In this document: piece after piece, positions 17,807-28,565 of the stretch
Numbering within the stretch: position 1 is the first letter of the stretch
Layout of the letters: the number at the start of each line of letters is the position of its first letter
Assembly: GCF_023921225.1 (NCBI RefSeq)
Contig: NZ_CP071527.1
Location: forward strand, 1,826,501 to 1,890,500
Reading direction: 5' to 3'
Source of the DNA: Legionella lytica
GTDB taxonomy: Bacteria; Pseudomonadota; Gammaproteobacteria; Legionellales; Legionellaceae
DNA: 64,000 bases
Program-made: the position numbers and the translations under genes
The notes under the pieces: model-generated
The model's input: the letters and a program-made list of their open reading frames with translations, nothing else
Told to the model about the DNA's origin: nothing
The model's database searches: none

Positions 17807-18568
17807 ATGAATGTAAGTATGCGTGAATTGCTCGAAGCGGGCGCTCATTTTGGACATAGAACACGTTTCTGGAATCCTGAAATGGGAGAGTACATTTTTG
17901 GTGCTCGTAACAAGATCCACATTATCAACCTAGAAAGAACGATGGTAATGTTAAATGACGTAACTAACTACGTTGGTCGTTTAGCTTCTAACAAAGCAAA
18001 AATCCTTTTTGTTGGTACTAAAAGAGCTGCACAAGAAAGTATTCGTGAACATGCGAAACGTTGTGGCATGCCTTATGTTGATCACCGTTGGTTAGGTGGT
18101 ATGTTAACTAACTACAAAACTGTTCGTCAGTCTATCTTCCGTTTGAAAGAATTAAAAGAAATGAAAGAGAAAGGATTGTTCGAAGGGATGATCAAGAAAG
18201 AAGCGTTAATGCTAACCCGCGAGCTTGAAAAATTAGAGCGTGGTTTGGGTGGTATTGAAAACATGGGCGGATTGCCTGATGCGTTGTTTATTGTTGACGT
18301 TGGTTTCGAACACATTGCTGTTGAAGAAGCTCGTCGCTTGAAGATCCCTGTTATTGGTGTTGTTGATACAAATAACAGCCCTAAAAACATCGATTACATT
18401 ATTCCTGGTAATGATGATTCTATGCGTGCAGTAGACATTTATGTTCGTTGCATAGCTGATGCTATTTTAGATGCAAAAAACAGTAATTCTGTTGGTGGAC
18501 TTTCTTCTGACGCTGAATTTGTTGAAGTTGTTGAGAAGGAACACAGTGCTGAAAAAGCTGGTGAATAA
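17807..18568 (+). CDS. rpsB: 30S ribosomal protein S2
   Basis: A 253-residue S2 protein of the small subunit. Characteristic sequences are [59 protein letters not shown] and [12 protein letters not shown]. Length is slightly above the E. coli protein (241), with an acidic C-terminal tail. It heads the rpsB-tsf-pyrH-frr operon, the conserved gammaproteobacterial order. An optimal ribosome site (TGGAGAA) precedes the ATG. Confidence 0.98.
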   Translation: MNVSMRELLEAGAHFGHRTRFWNPEMGEYIFGARNKIHIINLERTMVMLNDVTNYVGRLASNKAKILFVGTKRAAQESIREHAKRCGMPYVDHRWLGGMLTNYKTVRQSIFRLKELKEMKEKGLFEGMIKKEALMLTRELEKLERGLGGIENMGGLPDALFIVDVGFEHIAVEEARRLKIPVIGVVDTNNSPKNIDYIIPGNDDSMRAVDIYVRCIADAILDAKNSNSVGGLSSDAEFVEVVEKEHSAEKAGE

Positions 18569-18582
18569 TTAATATTATGAAT

Positions 18583-18624
18583 GGGGGCAAGTAGGTTGTA
18601 GAACCTCACTTAGCCCCCTTTTTT
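18583..18624 (+). terminator. Intrinsic terminator/attenuator between rpsB and tsf
   Basis: A GC-rich hairpin (GGGGGCAAGTAGGTT paired with AACCTCACTTAGCCCCC, loop GTAG) is followed by six T residues. Placed inside the operon, it should let only part of the transcripts read on into tsf, as described for the E. coli rpsB-tsf attenuator. Confidence 0.85.
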
Positions 18625-18643
18625 CTATGCGGAGAAAATGAAG

Positions 18644-19519
18644 ATGTCAATTAGTGCAAAATTAGTCATGGAATTACGCGAGCGTACTGGCGCTGGTATG
18701 ATGGAATGCAAAAAATTCCTAATCGCTACCAACGGTGATATTGAAACGGCTATTACTGAAATGCGTAAAGCAGGTCAAGCAAAAGCTGATAAGAAAGCAG
18801 ATCGCGTTGCAGCTGAGGGAGTAGTTATTATTGCTCGTTCTACTGATGGACGTTCTGCTGTAATGATTGAAATCAACAGTGAAACAGACTTCGTTGCTCG
18901 TGATGAGAACTTCACTAGCTTTGCTGACAAAGTTGCAGCTGCAGCATTAAACAGCTCAGTTCCTACAATTGACGAAGTGTCTGCACTTACATTAGATTCT
19001 GGTATTACTGTAGAGCAAGCAAGACAAGAACTTGTTGCTAAGATCGGTGAAAACATTAAGTTACGTCGTATTGAGCGTATGAGCACTGATGGCGTTGTTG
19101 GTCACTACATGCATGGTTCACGAATTGGTGTAATGGTTGCTCTGAAAAATGGCGACGAAACTCTTGCTAAAGACATTGCAATGCACATCGCTGCAAGCAA
19201 GCCAATTGTTGTTAGCCGTGATCAAGTTTCTGCTGAAACAATTGAAAATGAGCGCGAAATTTTCACTGCTCAAGCTAAAGAAAGTGGAAAGCCTCAAGAA
19301 ATTATCGACAAGATGATCGAAGGCCGAATCAACAAGTTTGTTGATGAAGTAAGCCTGTTAGGTCAACCTTATGTTAAAAACCCAGATATGAAAGTTGGTC
19401 AGCTTCTAAAAGAGAAGAATGCCGAAGTAATCGCATTCATCCGTTATGAAGTTGGTGAAGGTATTGAGAAGAAAGAAGACAACTTTGTTGAAGAAGTAAT
19501 GGCTCAGGTTCGCTCATGA
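18644..19519 (+). CDS. tsf: Elongation factor Ts
   Basis: A 291-residue nucleotide-exchange factor for EF-Tu. It shows the N-terminal UBA-like module ([25 protein letters not shown]), the [10 protein letters not shown] motif that contacts EF-Tu and the two core subdomains. Two in-frame ATGs exist, at 18638 and 18644. GGAG at 18631-18634 is better spaced for 18644 and homologues begin MSISA. The stop overlaps the pyrH start. Confidence 0.97.
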   Translation: MSISAKLVMELRERTGAGMMECKKFLIATNGDIETAITEMRKAGQAKADKKADRVAAEGVVIIARSTDGRSAVMIEINSETDFVARDENFTSFADKVAAAALNSSVPTIDEVSALTLDSGITVEQARQELVAKIGENIKLRRIERMSTDGVVGHYMHGSRIGVMVALKNGDETLAKDIAMHIAASKPIVVSRDQVSAETIENEREIFTAQAKESGKPQEIIDKMIEGRINKFVDEVSLLGQPYVKNPDMKVGQLLKEKNAEVIAFIRYEVGEGIEKKEDNFVEEVMAQVRS

Positions 19520-20256
19520 TGAATGACAGTCACCTAAAACTAAAATATAAACGTATTCTACTCAAGTTTAGTGGCGAAGCCCTTATGGGGAAGTCACAGT
19601 TTGGTATCGATCCTGCGGTTTTAGATACTTTAGCCAAAGACATCGCCGAACTAATTCAAATGGGTGTAGAAGTTGGCTTGGTATTAGGTGGGGGTAATTT
19701 ATTCCGTGGTAAAGCGCTTTTTCAAGCTGGGGTTGGACGTGTAACCGGTGACCATATGGGGATGCTGGCTACAGTTATGAATGCTTTAGCAATGCGAGAC
19801 GCATTAGAGCGTATCGATTTACCTGCTCGTATTATGTCAGCTATTCCCATGATGGGAGTAGTTGATTCATATCACAGACGTAAGGCGATTACTCATTTGC
19901 GTACTGGCCATGTGGTTATTTTCGCAGCCGGAACAGGGAATCCATTTTTCACTACAGATACTGCTGCTTGCTTAAGAGCTATTGAAATAGGTGCTGATGT
20001 GGTTTTAAAAGCGACTAAAGTAGATGGAGTTTATTCCGCTGATCCTGTTAAAAATCCTGATGCAACGCGTTATGATTATTTAACTTATAAAGAGGTCTTA
20101 ACTCAAGGCTTAGAGGTAATGGATTCTACGGCAATTTGTTTATGCCAAGATCAAAATATGCCATTACAGGTGTTTGACATGGCTGCTCCTAATGCGTTAA
20201 AACGCATTGTCGAGGGCGAACGTGTAGGAACTATAGTTGGAGCAAATAATGATTAA
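19516..20256 (+). CDS. pyrH: Uridylate kinase
   Basis: A 246-residue amino-acid-kinase-fold enzyme that phosphorylates UMP to UDP. Motifs include [52 protein letters not shown] and [14 protein letters not shown]. It overlaps tsf by four bases and frr by eight. Gram-negative PyrH is usually activated by GTP and inhibited by UTP. Confidence 0.97.
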   Translation: MMNDSHLKLKYKRILLKFSGEALMGKSQFGIDPAVLDTLAKDIAELIQMGVEVGLVLGGGNLFRGKALFQAGVGRVTGDHMGMLATVMNALAMRDALERIDLPARIMSAIPMMGVVDSYHRRKAITHLRTGHVVIFAAGTGNPFFTTDTAACLRAIEIGADVVLKATKVDGVYSADPVKNPDATRYDYLTYKEVLTQGLEVMDSTAICLCQDQNMPLQVFDMAAPNALKRIVEGERVGTIVGANND

Positions 20257-20806
20257 TGAGATTAAGCAAGACTCAGAACGACGCATGAAAAAAACCATTG
20301 AATCATTGCAAGTTGATATGACAAAGATTCGTACTGGAAGAGCCAATGTTGGGTTACTGGATCATGTTCATGTTGATTATTATGGTACCTCAACACCGCT
20401 AAGCCAGGTTGCGAATATTACAGCAAGCGATTCACGAACCATTATGGTTACTCCTTGGGAAAAGTCTATGGTTGCTGCTGTTGAAAAGGCAATTTTGACT
20501 TCTGATTTGGGACTTAATCCATCAACTGCTGGGGCTGCAATTCGTGTGCCTATGCCTCCATTAACTGAAGAGCGTAGAAAAGAGTTGATTAAAGTAGTCC
20601 GTAATGAAGGCGAGCAAGGAAAGGTTTCTATTCGTAACATTAGACGTGACGCGAATAGCCAATTAAAAGACTTAGTTAAAGACAAATCTATTTCTGAGGA
20701 CGATGAACGTCGTGCTGCAGAAGTAATTCAAAAATTAACTGATAAGTACATTGCTGAAGTAGATGTATTATTAGCGAATAAAGAAAAAGATTTAATGGAA
20801 ATTTAA
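20249..20806 (+). CDS. frr: Ribosome recycling factor
   Basis: A 185-residue RRF that releases post-termination ribosomes with EF-G. Signatures: [52 protein letters not shown] and [14 protein letters not shown]. The ATG at 20249 is preceded by GGAG inside pyrH; a TTG four codons earlier is less likely. It ends the operon. Confidence 0.97.
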   Translation: MINEIKQDSERRMKKTIESLQVDMTKIRTGRANVGLLDHVHVDYYGTSTPLSQVANITASDSRTIMVTPWEKSMVAAVEKAILTSDLGLNPSTAGAAIRVPMPPLTEERRKELIKVVRNEGEQGKVSIRNIRRDANSQLKDLVKDKSISEDDERRAAEVIQKLTDKYIAEVDVLLANKEKDLMEI

Positions 20807-21221
20807 TCTTTGTTGTGTGTGACCTGGTTGCGAGCAACCAGGCTACATCATTTAATTATCTCTCGAATATATTTTTAAAATATTTAAAGTCAAGACTGTT
20901 TTTTATTTTTATCTTTGATAAGATACATGTGTTTTTACACTCTTGAAAATATCCTGTGGATATCTCTAACTTCTGTTAATCTATCTAACTTCTTATTTTT
21001 TATCCTAAACCTAAATAAACTCCTTATTTTATAAGGATCTTCGCGTATTTATTTTATTTTGATTCACGAGTGTTTTTATCCACAAAATCTGTGGATAACT
21101 CTGTGTATAGGGTGTAAAATTTCTTGTATTATCAGCGAAAATGATAGTGTTTCAGAACTTATCAATGTGCCTCTACTACACTATCGGTACTATGCTATAT
21201 TGATGGACCAACGGAGCAAGA
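20807..21221. other. AT-rich intergenic region with hairpin and DnaA boxes
   Basis: A 415-base gene-free gap. It opens with a perfect hairpin at 20823-20842 (CCTGGTTG, loop CGAG, CAACCAGG) that may end the frr transcript, although no U-tract follows. The rest is very AT-rich and carries the DnaA-box-like cluster listed separately. No ORF or RNA gene is supported. Confidence 0.6.
20955..21098. promoter_or_regulatory. Cluster of DnaA-box-like sites
   Basis: TTATCCACA (21076-21084) and TGTGGATAA (21090-21098) are two perfect consensus DnaA 9-mers in inverted orientation, five bases apart. TGTGGATAT (20955-20963) is one mismatch away. The block 21089-21103 reads CTGTGGATAACTCTG, like an extended R4-type box of E. 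coli oriC. Between the outer sites lies a 110-base AT-rich tract. Replication or titration function is inference. Confidence 0.55.
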
Positions 21222-21854
21222 ATGACTGTAAATGACGAAGTGCCTGATATTCCTGTTTATCAGCAAGCATGTGACTATCTATCTAAGTTAGATGCTGATT
21301 GGTCATTAATTATTGAGCGAGTTGGCCCTTGTAAATTAGTACCCAAATTAACTGAGGAGCCTTATGAGACATTGATTCGCGCAATTGCGCATCAACAATT
21401 ACACGGTAGGGCGGCTGAAGCAATTTTAAACCGTTTTTTGGCTTTATTTCCTGAAGAAAAATTTCCTGAGCCACAACAGATTTTATCTATTGAGAGCGAT
21501 GTTATAAGGAAATGTGGTTTTTCAATGAGAAAAATTAATACGATAAAAGCGATTGCTGAGGCTCGTATTCATGGGCTTGTACCGACTTTTGCTAAGGCAA
21601 AAGAGTTATCAAATGAAACATTAATTCGTGAGCTTACTGTTTTACCTGGAATTGGTCCTTGGACTGTTGAAATGCTCTTAATTTTTAATCTAGGACGTTT
21701 GGATGTGCTTCCAATTCATGATTTTGGTGTTCGAGAAGGGTATAAGCGTATGAAATCTTTGGATAAGCAACCAACGCCTAAGGAGTTAGCAAAATTAGGA
21801 GAAGATTGGTATCCTTACCAAAGTATTGCATCATGGTATTTGTGGCGGGTTTAG
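21222..21854 (+). CDS. DNA-3-methyladenine glycosylase II-like (HhH-GPD)
   Basis: A 210-residue base-excision glycosylase of the AlkA/HhH-GPD group. The helix-hairpin-helix is LPGIGPWTVEM (about residues 139-149) and the catalytic Asp is in LPIHDFGVREG (about 166). RAIAHQQLHGRAAEAI is the typical N-terminal helix. It lacks the N-terminal TBP-like domain of E. coli AlkA and so resembles the short yeast MAG/bacterial form. Alkylated purines are the likely substrates. No ada or ogt is adjacent. Confidence 0.88.
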   Translation: MTVNDEVPDIPVYQQACDYLSKLDADWSLIIERVGPCKLVPKLTEEPYETLIRAIAHQQLHGRAAEAILNRFLALFPEEKFPEPQQILSIESDVIRKCGFSMRKINTIKAIAEARIHGLVPTFAKAKELSNETLIRELTVLPGIGPWTVEMLLIFNLGRLDVLPIHDFGVREGYKRMKSLDKQPTPKELAKLGEDWYPYQSIASWYLWRV

Positions 21855-21873
21855 GCGTGAAGCCTCCTATGTT

Positions 21874-23836
21874 TTATTTGCAAGGGCGTGGCCCTTCGAG
21901 TACCAATTCATCTTCTTTATCAAGTGGTTTTAGGGCCTGGCTTTTCTGTTTAAAATCATTAAATATCGCTTTAAATTTTTCTTTAGGTGACGTATTAAGG
22001 GAGTTTATTTTTTCTTCATCAGGAGATGAACTAGTTTGAGTCTCAGCTGAAGGATTCGTTTCTTTTTGTGAAACACTTTTTAATCCCAAAGCAGCTTGCA
22101 TATAATCGATAAATTTAACTAATTTAATTCCAATAATTTCGATAATACCAGTTTTTTGAGCTTCTTTTTCGGCTACAATCAATTGCCCTTGTTTTTCCAA
22201 AGGAAATCCATTTTTTTCTAATGTTTGAAGTATATGTAGATTTGTTTTTTTCATTTGCTCTGAGGAAAGAGTTAAACCGCTCATTACTGACGAGAGCATG
22301 TTGGGATCGATATGATTAATAAGCTTATCGACCATACGTACATCATTTTTATTAATCGCTGCAGAGAGGTAACTTTGATACTCCTCCGTTGTTGGCACAT
22401 AGTTCTCCTTGGTTAATTGTTTCAACAAGATGCCAAGACATTCAGGTGAGTTGCCTTTTATTGCACAAATAATTGCATTTTCTCCTCTTGAGTCAAATTC
22501 AAGAAGCATCACGGCCATTTCAGTCATTTGCGATTCTGGCGCAATCTCTTCCTCTTCACCTAAAAAATCATCACCGAGGAAATCAGAAAGGTTCATTTGT
22601 ATCACATCTGCTAACTCGTCAAGATCTTTCGACTCCTCATTATGGTCGACCTCTTCAGTATCTACTAGTTGTTCCTCTGCAACAGCATTGTTGCGGACTC
22701 GCTCAAGTATATTGTTTAAGAGTTCTGGATTGCCGCCTCGAGCGACCATATTTAATAAGACACTATCATCGATGGTATCGAAAATTTTCTTTCCATAATC
22801 ATCAGTTATTATCTTTTGAAATAATTCATTGCGTCCATCACGCAGAGCTAACAATATGAGCACATTGATCGCACCCTCTTTATCTTTTCTCTCTGTTTTT
22901 GTCTGCGCCGGACAGGCATTTAATTTATCTAAAATAGCATCCAGGCTGTTAGCATTATTTTTCAGTATTGCTTGAATGCCCACCTCCTTAAGCTCATTCG
23001 CAGTCCAGTCTCTCTCATGATCTAACTCAAAATATATTTTAATTATTTCCTTATCTTCTGCTCCTGCCGCGATATATACATCGTTAGCTACCGATTTACC
23101 AGGTGGGTAAAAAGCAACTGAATCAACGTCAAGATATTCTCTAACATAATCAGCAGGCTTGGCACGACTAAGAGATGAATCAGGTTTGAATTCTGAGCTG
23201 GTAATTTGACTTACTGTTAAAGCCATATCACTGCCCTCGAATGAAAAAACATTTGTCCGTAATTCCTCAATTAAATCTTCCTCGTTGTTAAATTGTTTCA
23301 TTCCTTCTGGATAATTAGGATCAAACACTACATATTGGCCATTTAAACGATACATGGATATGCATGATTATTTGATGTAACCTTAAATATTTCTCCGGGT
23401 TGCAGATCAATATCTTTTACGATTTTTGCCCAATTTTCATCTGATGTTACTAAAGGCAAAACAAAATTGGATTGTAAGGGTTCTCCATTAATTTTAAATG
23501 CTTTATGGGAGTCTCGTTGAGATAAGTTTTGAGCAAAAATACTGGGGTCATAGGCTAAAATAACTTGGCTTATAAATGATCTAAGTCTTCTTCTGGAGAA
23601 TCATTTACCGTGGATTGTGAGAAATCTCCTTGGGACATTGCAGAGATTTTATGCAGCATTTTAAAAAATACATCTTCCTTTCCTTGCAGTGCATAATGAA
23701 CATGGACAACTGCTAAACCGTTACATACACCTGTATTATTCCAATGTACTGGCAGGTTATGCCATTTTAAATAATTGTTAATGACCGTTATTGTTTTTGC
23801 TTGAGAAATATTAGAAATGGCCATATTTGTGCTCAC
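21874..23836 (-). pseudogene. Frameshifted ankyrin-repeat protein with papain-like N-terminal domain
   Basis: Three overlapping pieces on the minus strand look like one gene. Piece A (23836-23570, 88 codons) carries NNTGVCNGLAVVHVHYALQG, a papain-like nucleophile context. Piece B (about 23575-23357) continues after one frameshift with ISQVILAYDPSIF and ends SNNHA. Piece C (23355-21874, 493 codons) resumes after a second shift with MYRLNGQYVVFDPNYPEG. It thus rejoins a Cys...His...Asp/Asn protease-like triad (GVC, NHA, FDPN). Piece C then has ankyrin-like units (RGENAIICAIKGNSPECLGI, YLSAAINKNDVRMVDKLI) and an acidic C-terminal tail (LDKEDELVLEGP) like Dot/Icm signals. Either a decayed effector gene or two sequencing errors explains it. 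Confidence 0.65.
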
Positions 23837-23956
23837 TGTAAATAGAGTATCTCAGTTTCTGATTTATTATACCTCATTTAGTAAAAATATAGCACATTGC
23901 TTGTGGTTTTCAGATGTTTTTATCGAGTGTTGTTAAAATATTTTTTGTCTATGCTC

Positions 23957-24682
23957 TTATAGCTCACCCACGTAATCCCATGATTCAACCCATATAATTT
24001 GCTTTAACTCTCCGGACTTTCTGACTTGTTGAAAAAAATGCTCTTTGCTTTCATTATTGGAGGCGATGATCACCATATTAGCGCTTTTTTTAATAGGTAC
24101 GACCAGAGTGTGTTTAAAGAACCTTTTTACTAGTTGAAACAAGGGCCATTGCTCTTTGATATTGGCAAGATTTAAGGCTAAGAAGCCATCTTGGGCGAGG
24201 ATCCGTTGGCATGAGCAAAAAAATAATTCATTGTTGCATTCTGGGGGGAAAAAGTTGGCGTTGTAAAGATCAACCATTAAATGTTTGTAAGTTACGTCGG
24301 TTTGGACAACATAATCCATAGCATCGGCATGAATAATGGTTAAGTTTTTAAGTTCTTCTGTGATAAAAAAGCGTTTCGCAATATCAATGATTTCATCACT
24401 TTTATCAATTACAACTAAAGGTGGTGGCGGATGTTCTATGGATAACATTAATGGAATTCCTGCACCACCCAGGCCTAGTAAGCAGCTTGGGCCAGGATAT
24501 TGGCGCGCCATTAAAGTCAGACCGGGTAAATAATGTAATGCCGGTTTCTGTGGATGGCGCCGGTTAATTACTGTTTGCAGCGCTTTTGAGCCTAAAGTTA
24601 ACCAACGATAAAAAAAATTTTGATAAACCTTATAGCCTGAAGGCGATTCATAAATACATTTGCCAAACTTTGTTTTCCACAT
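23957..24682 (-). CDS. Spermidine-synthase-like methyltransferase-fold protein
   Basis: A 241-residue Rossmann protein of the SpeE/SpmSyn type. Visible elements are CLLGLGGAGIPLMLSI (SAM-site glycines), LVVIDKSDEIIDIAKRFF (acidic end of strand 2), IIHADAMDYV and DLYNANFFPPEC. A short N-terminal domain precedes them (CIYESPSGYKVYQ). The ATG at 24682 is chosen; a TTG 14 codons upstream would overlap astB. It follows astB closely on the same strand, so it may belong to the arginine operon, but aminopropyl transfer is not demonstrated. Confidence 0.68.
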   Translation of the reverse strand: MWKTKFGKCIYESPSGYKVYQNFFYRWLTLGSKALQTVINRRHPQKPALHYLPGLTLMARQYPGPSCLLGLGGAGIPLMLSIEHPPPPLVVIDKSDEIIDIAKRFFITEELKNLTIIHADAMDYVVQTDVTYKHLMVDLYNANFFPPECNNELFFCSCQRILAQDGFLALNLANIKEQWPLFQLVKRFFKHTLVVPIKKSANMVIIASNNESKEHFFQQVRKSGELKQIIWVESWDYVGEL

Positions 24683-24692
24683 TGCAGTGCAT

Positions 24693-26042
24693 CTATTCTG
24701 TTTGAAATGGGTAGATGGAACCAAGCCTAAGTATCTGAGTTAATTCATCTAAAGCCTGAAAGCTTTCAGTAATTAACTGAGGATCTACTAAATCCGCTGT
24801 ACTTAATTCCGTACGGTAATGTTTTAATACCCAAGCATCTAAGGTATCTAATAGTTGATTATTCACTAAAACACCTTGATGCATCGCTTGAAGTTCTTGT
24901 TTTTGCAATGGAATACGCAATCTTAAGCAGGCCGGGCCTCCACCATTGCGCATACTTTGTTTTAGATCCATATAATGTACTGAATTAATTGGATTTTGTT
25001 TATCGGCAATTAACTCATCAATGCAAAGTCTAACCCGCGGATTAGTTTCACATTCAATCGGAGCAATCAACATCATCTCATTTTGATTCGCTAAACTAAT
25101 AATTTGTGAATTAAAGAGATAAGATTCTACTGCATCTTTAATACTCAGTTGTTCTTTGCTGATTTCAATAATTGATAAGGGAAAGGATGCTTTTTCTCGT
25201 AGTTCATTCAAAACCATTTCTTGGTTATGGAATGCTTGTTCATGGACAAGAAATACGGACTCATTCGCAACCGAAATAACGTCATTATGAAAGACCCCTT
25301 GGTCTATCGCAAAAGGGTTTTGGCAAGCGAAAATAACCTTTTCCTTCGGTAATTGATGGTTACGTACAATAGCTTCAGATGCTTCCAATGTTTGGCGAGC
25401 AGGGTATTTGCTTGGGCCGATAGAGTACTCACCTCTATTTAAGGCTTTTCTTCCATAGACAAAAAGATGAATCCCAGGCTTCGAGTGGTTTTGGCAGATG
25501 CGGCTGTGATTTGCAGCCCCTTCATCGCCAGTAACGGTTGAGCGAGGTACTATTGGATGATGGCTAAAATAATTCGCGTCAGCAAAGATAACTTGCAGTA
25601 GTTTTTGTGAAAAATCGGCCTCTTGGTGACGGTGTAAGTTACCGATCAGATTGGCTGCGGTAAAATGAGTTTTCTGATCTAAGGTATCGATACTTGGCGA
25701 AACGGTCGCTGCATTTGCAGTCCACATGCTGGATGCTGAGTAGCTAGCGCTAAGAAGTTCAGGTGCTATTTTAAACGCTTTATTTATTTGCTCCGCGCCA
25801 CTTCCTTGAAAACCTAATTGTCGTAGTAATTCAAGATTGGGGCGTTGGTGAGGGGGCAATACACCTTGTTTTAATCCCATATTATGCAACAGGCGCATTT
25901 TCTCTAAACCTTGTCTTGCAGCTGCTTGTGGATTAGCCATGCTGAATGCATTATTTGTCGATGCAACATTACCCGCAGCCAAGCCCGCATAATTATGGGT
26001 TGGGCCAACCAGACCATCCATGTTTAATTCATACATTGTCAT
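24693..26042 (-). CDS. astB: N-succinylarginine dihydrolase
   Basis: A 449-residue enzyme of the AST pathway that converts N2-succinylarginine to N2-succinylornithine, two NH3 and CO2. Diagnostic sequences are [44 protein letters not shown] [27 protein letters not shown] and [16 protein letters not shown]. Length matches E. coli AstB (447). It starts three bases after astD ends, so the two are co-transcribed. Confidence 0.96.
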   Translation of the reverse strand: MTMYELNMDGLVGPTHNYAGLAAGNVASTNNAFSMANPQAAARQGLEKMRLLHNMGLKQGVLPPHQRPNLELLRQLGFQGSGAEQINKAFKIAPELLSASYSASSMWTANAATVSPSIDTLDQKTHFTAANLIGNLHRHQEADFSQKLLQVIFADANYFSHHPIVPRSTVTGDEGAANHSRICQNHSKPGIHLFVYGRKALNRGEYSIGPSKYPARQTLEASEAIVRNHQLPKEKVIFACQNPFAIDQGVFHNDVISVANESVFLVHEQAFHNQEMVLNELREKASFPLSIIEISKEQLSIKDAVESYLFNSQIISLANQNEMMLIAPIECETNPRVRLCIDELIADKQNPINSVHYMDLKQSMRNGGGPACLRLRIPLQKQELQAMHQGVLVNNQLLDTLDAWVLKHYRTELSTADLVDPQLITESFQALDELTQILRLGSIYPFQTE

Positions 26043-26045
26043 TTA

Positions 26046-27518
26046 CTAATCCAATATAATGCCAGGTAATTGTTGTGCTGGCGTCGTTAGTGAGGGCTGT
26101 TCCATACTCGCAACAGGATAGGCGCAATAATCTGCAGCAAAATAGGCACTGGGGCGGTGATTACCACTAAAGCCAACTCCACCAAAGGGCAGGTTGCTGG
26201 CTGCCCCTGTTGTCGGCCTATTCCAATTAATTAATCCTGCACGAACCTTTTGATAAAAGTGTTGATAATTCGCTTCGTTATCACCGAGCAAGCCTGCAGC
26301 CAACCCATAACGGGTTTGATTCGCCAAGCTAATTGCCTCATCAAAATGTTTGTAGCGATGAATTTGTACTAGAGGTGCGAAAATTTCTTCATCCGGGGGA
26401 TTAGATACTTTAGTCATATCAATAATACCCGGAGAGAGTAAACCTGTATTTTCTTTCAATAAACTCATAGATAATAAGGATTCACCCCCAGATTCAAGCA
26501 GCTTTTTTTGGCTTTGTAGATGTATTAATGCTTGGTCATTACTAATCACAGGACCCATGAAAGGCTCTGGTTGTTGATCATAAGGACCTACTTTTAATGA
26601 TTGGCAGGCTTTGATAAAACTTTTAAGAAAAGCATCACCTTGGGCCGTATCAGGAATCATAACTCGTCGTGCACAGGTGCAACGTTGTCCTGCAGTAAGT
26701 AATGAGGACAGTATTGTATAATATACTGCTGCTTTGATATTACTAACTTCATCGATCACTAAGGGATTATTACCCCCCATCTCTAAGGCCAGAATTACTT
26801 CAGGTCGATCACTAAATTGTTGATGAATACGCAAGCCGGTTGGATAACTGCCTGTAAAATAAACTCCCTGAATATCTTGAGCTAAAAGTGCTTTGCCTGA
26901 GCGTGCGTCACCCTGGATGCAATTGATTACGCCAGCTGGCAATCCACTATCATGCCAACATTGCATAATTAATTCAGCTACAGCAGGTGTCTGTTCGCTG
27001 GGTTTATAAAGAATTGTATTCCCAGCTAAAAGTGCGGGAACAATATGCCCATTGCTTAAATGTGCAGGAAAATTAAAGGCACCTAAAACAACGACAACGC
27101 CTTGAGGTTTAAAACGTAGGCAGGCATTTGCTTCGGCTGTTGCATTGTGTTTTGCCGCAGTGCGCTCTTGATAGGCTTGAATTGATATATTAATTTTAGC
27201 CACTACAGAACTTACTTCTGTTTGTGACTCCCACATTGGTTTCCCTGTTTCTTGAGCAATCAGTAATGCGAGTTGCTCTCGCTTTTTTTCTACTTGTTCT
27301 GCAAATTTTTTGGTGTATTGGGCTCGTTGTTCAAAATCGAGAGCAGCCCAGGCGGGGAGGGCTTGATGGGCTGTTTCTGCTGCTATAGAAACGTCATGTT
27401 CTGTGGCACTACTTCCTTGCCAGAATACCGTGCCATAACTGGGATTAATAGACTCTAAAGCCGAACCATTGCTTTTTATCCATTGCCCATTAATGTATTG
27501 ACCTTTACTTTGCATCAT
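26046..27518 (-). CDS. astD: N-succinylglutamate 5-semialdehyde dehydrogenase
   Basis: A 490-residue NAD-dependent aldehyde dehydrogenase of the AST pathway. It has [20 protein letters not shown] (cofactor/substrate loop), the catalytic Glu region [13 protein letters not shown] and the catalytic Cys in [11 protein letters not shown]. It ends with the family-typical [20 protein letters not shown]. It lies between astA and astB in one operon. The substrate call relies on this context as well as on the AstD-specific C-terminus. Confidence 0.95.
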   Translation of the reverse strand: MMQSKGQYINGQWIKSNGSALESINPSYGTVFWQGSSATEHDVSIAAETAHQALPAWAALDFEQRAQYTKKFAEQVEKKREQLALLIAQETGKPMWESQTEVSSVVAKINISIQAYQERTAAKHNATAEANACLRFKPQGVVVVLGAFNFPAHLSNGHIVPALLAGNTILYKPSEQTPAVAELIMQCWHDSGLPAGVINCIQGDARSGKALLAQDIQGVYFTGSYPTGLRIHQQFSDRPEVILALEMGGNNPLVIDEVSNIKAAVYYTILSSLLTAGQRCTCARRVMIPDTAQGDAFLKSFIKACQSLKVGPYDQQPEPFMGPVISNDQALIHLQSQKKLLESGGESLLSMSLLKENTGLLSPGIIDMTKVSNPPDEEIFAPLVQIHRYKHFDEAISLANQTRYGLAAGLLGDNEANYQHFYQKVRAGLINWNRPTTGAASNLPFGGVGFSGNHRPSAYFAADYCAYPVASMEQPSLTTPAQQLPGIILD

Positions 27519-27530
27519 AATTTAAGCTTC

Positions 27531-28565
27531 CTAGGGTGTGGTCGCAATTTGTAAGGGAGAAACGCGTACAACATCTCCTCGATTTACCTGTAGTAAATCA
27601 GCTGTTTTTTTGCTGAGAATACAGGTATTTTGTTCTTTATTAACTAATGCTGTATTGATGGTGGCACGAAAATTTAATTGGGCATTTGTTAGTAAATAAT
27701 TGGAGCTACTTACTTCATCACTTAGGCTGCCAACGGTAACTAAACGGCTTAATTTAACTGTTTTAATTTCGTTTAATGGCACTTCCAGTGTGGGGCCCCC
27801 ATCAAAAATATCAACATAATTGTTATAACGAAAACCTTCTTTTAATAAGATGCTCATTGCTGGTGCTGTTAATGGATGAGGCTGACCAATGACTTCCTGT
27901 GCTTCTGCCGAAAGTAATTTGACGTAGATTGGATTGCGCGGCATTAAATCAGCAATAAATTGTTTATCCGTTGCTAAGGTCAGCCTATCAGCCTCCGCAA
28001 AAGGCATTTGAAAAAAATGGCTGCACACATTATCCCAGAAGGGCGAGCGCCCATGTTTATCGGAAACACCGCGCATATCAGCAATCACAATTGGCGCAAA
28101 ACGCATAGGGAATTGTGCCATGAAAATAAAACGCCCTTTAGAGAGCAGGAGCCCGTTATTGTCCTTTCTATATTTAGGATTCAAAAATAGGGTGCATATT
28201 TCACTGCGTCCTTGATTATCATTTACCAGACTTAATACTTCGTACTCACTGCGTATGTTTAAGGTGCGTGATATTCGTGTACGTTTGGAAAGTTTATAGG
28301 AGTAAAAAGGCGTATCATGGCCTATGCGAGCTTCAATTGCGGATACCCCAACAATTTCTTTGTTTTTTTGATTTTCCAAAACAAAAAGATAATACTCACT
28401 ATTGGGATGAACTATCTTTTTTTTATACGATGCACAAGACCAATCGATTCGTTTTTTTAATAGATTAATATCTTTAGGAAGCGTCGTCATCCCTATACCG
28501 CTTTGTTCTGCCAAATCATGAATGGCTTCTAAATCAGAATCAAGTGCGCTGCGAAATAGCATCAT
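27531..28565 (-). CDS. astA: Arginine N-succinyltransferase
   Basis: A 344-residue GNAT-like enzyme that succinylates arginine with succinyl-CoA, the entry step of AST. The start MLFRSALDSDLEAIHDLAEQ and the motifs ICTLFLNPKYR, FIMAQFPMRFAPIVIADMRG, DGRSPFW-like HGRSPFWDNVCSHFFQM and FDGGPTLEVP are typical of AstA/AruG. It overlaps the upstream M20 hydrolase gene by four bases. It is a single subunit here, not the AruF/AruG pair. Confidence 0.96.
   Translation of the reverse strand: MMLFRSALDSDLEAIHDLAEQSGIGMTTLPKDINLLKKRIDWSCASYKKKIVHPNSEYYLFVLENQKNKEIVGVSAIEARIGHDTPFYSYKLSKRTRISRTLNIRSEYEVLSLVNDNQGRSEICTLFLNPKYRKDNNGLLLSKGRFIFMAQFPMRFAPIVIADMRGVSDKHGRSPFWDNVCSHFFQMPFAEADRLTLATDKQFIADLMPRNPIYVKLLSAEAQEVIGQPHPLTAPAMSILLKEGFRYNNYVDIFDGGPTLEVPLNEIKTVKLSRLVTVGSLSDEVSSSNYLLTNAQLNFRATINTALVNKEQNTCILSKKTADLLQVNRGDVVRVSPLQIATTP

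Noticed and set aside
20807..21221. Chromosomal replication origin
   Set aside because: Only three DnaA-like boxes are seen and none of dnaA, dnaN, rpmH, gidA or parAB is nearby; kept only as a DnaA-box cluster.
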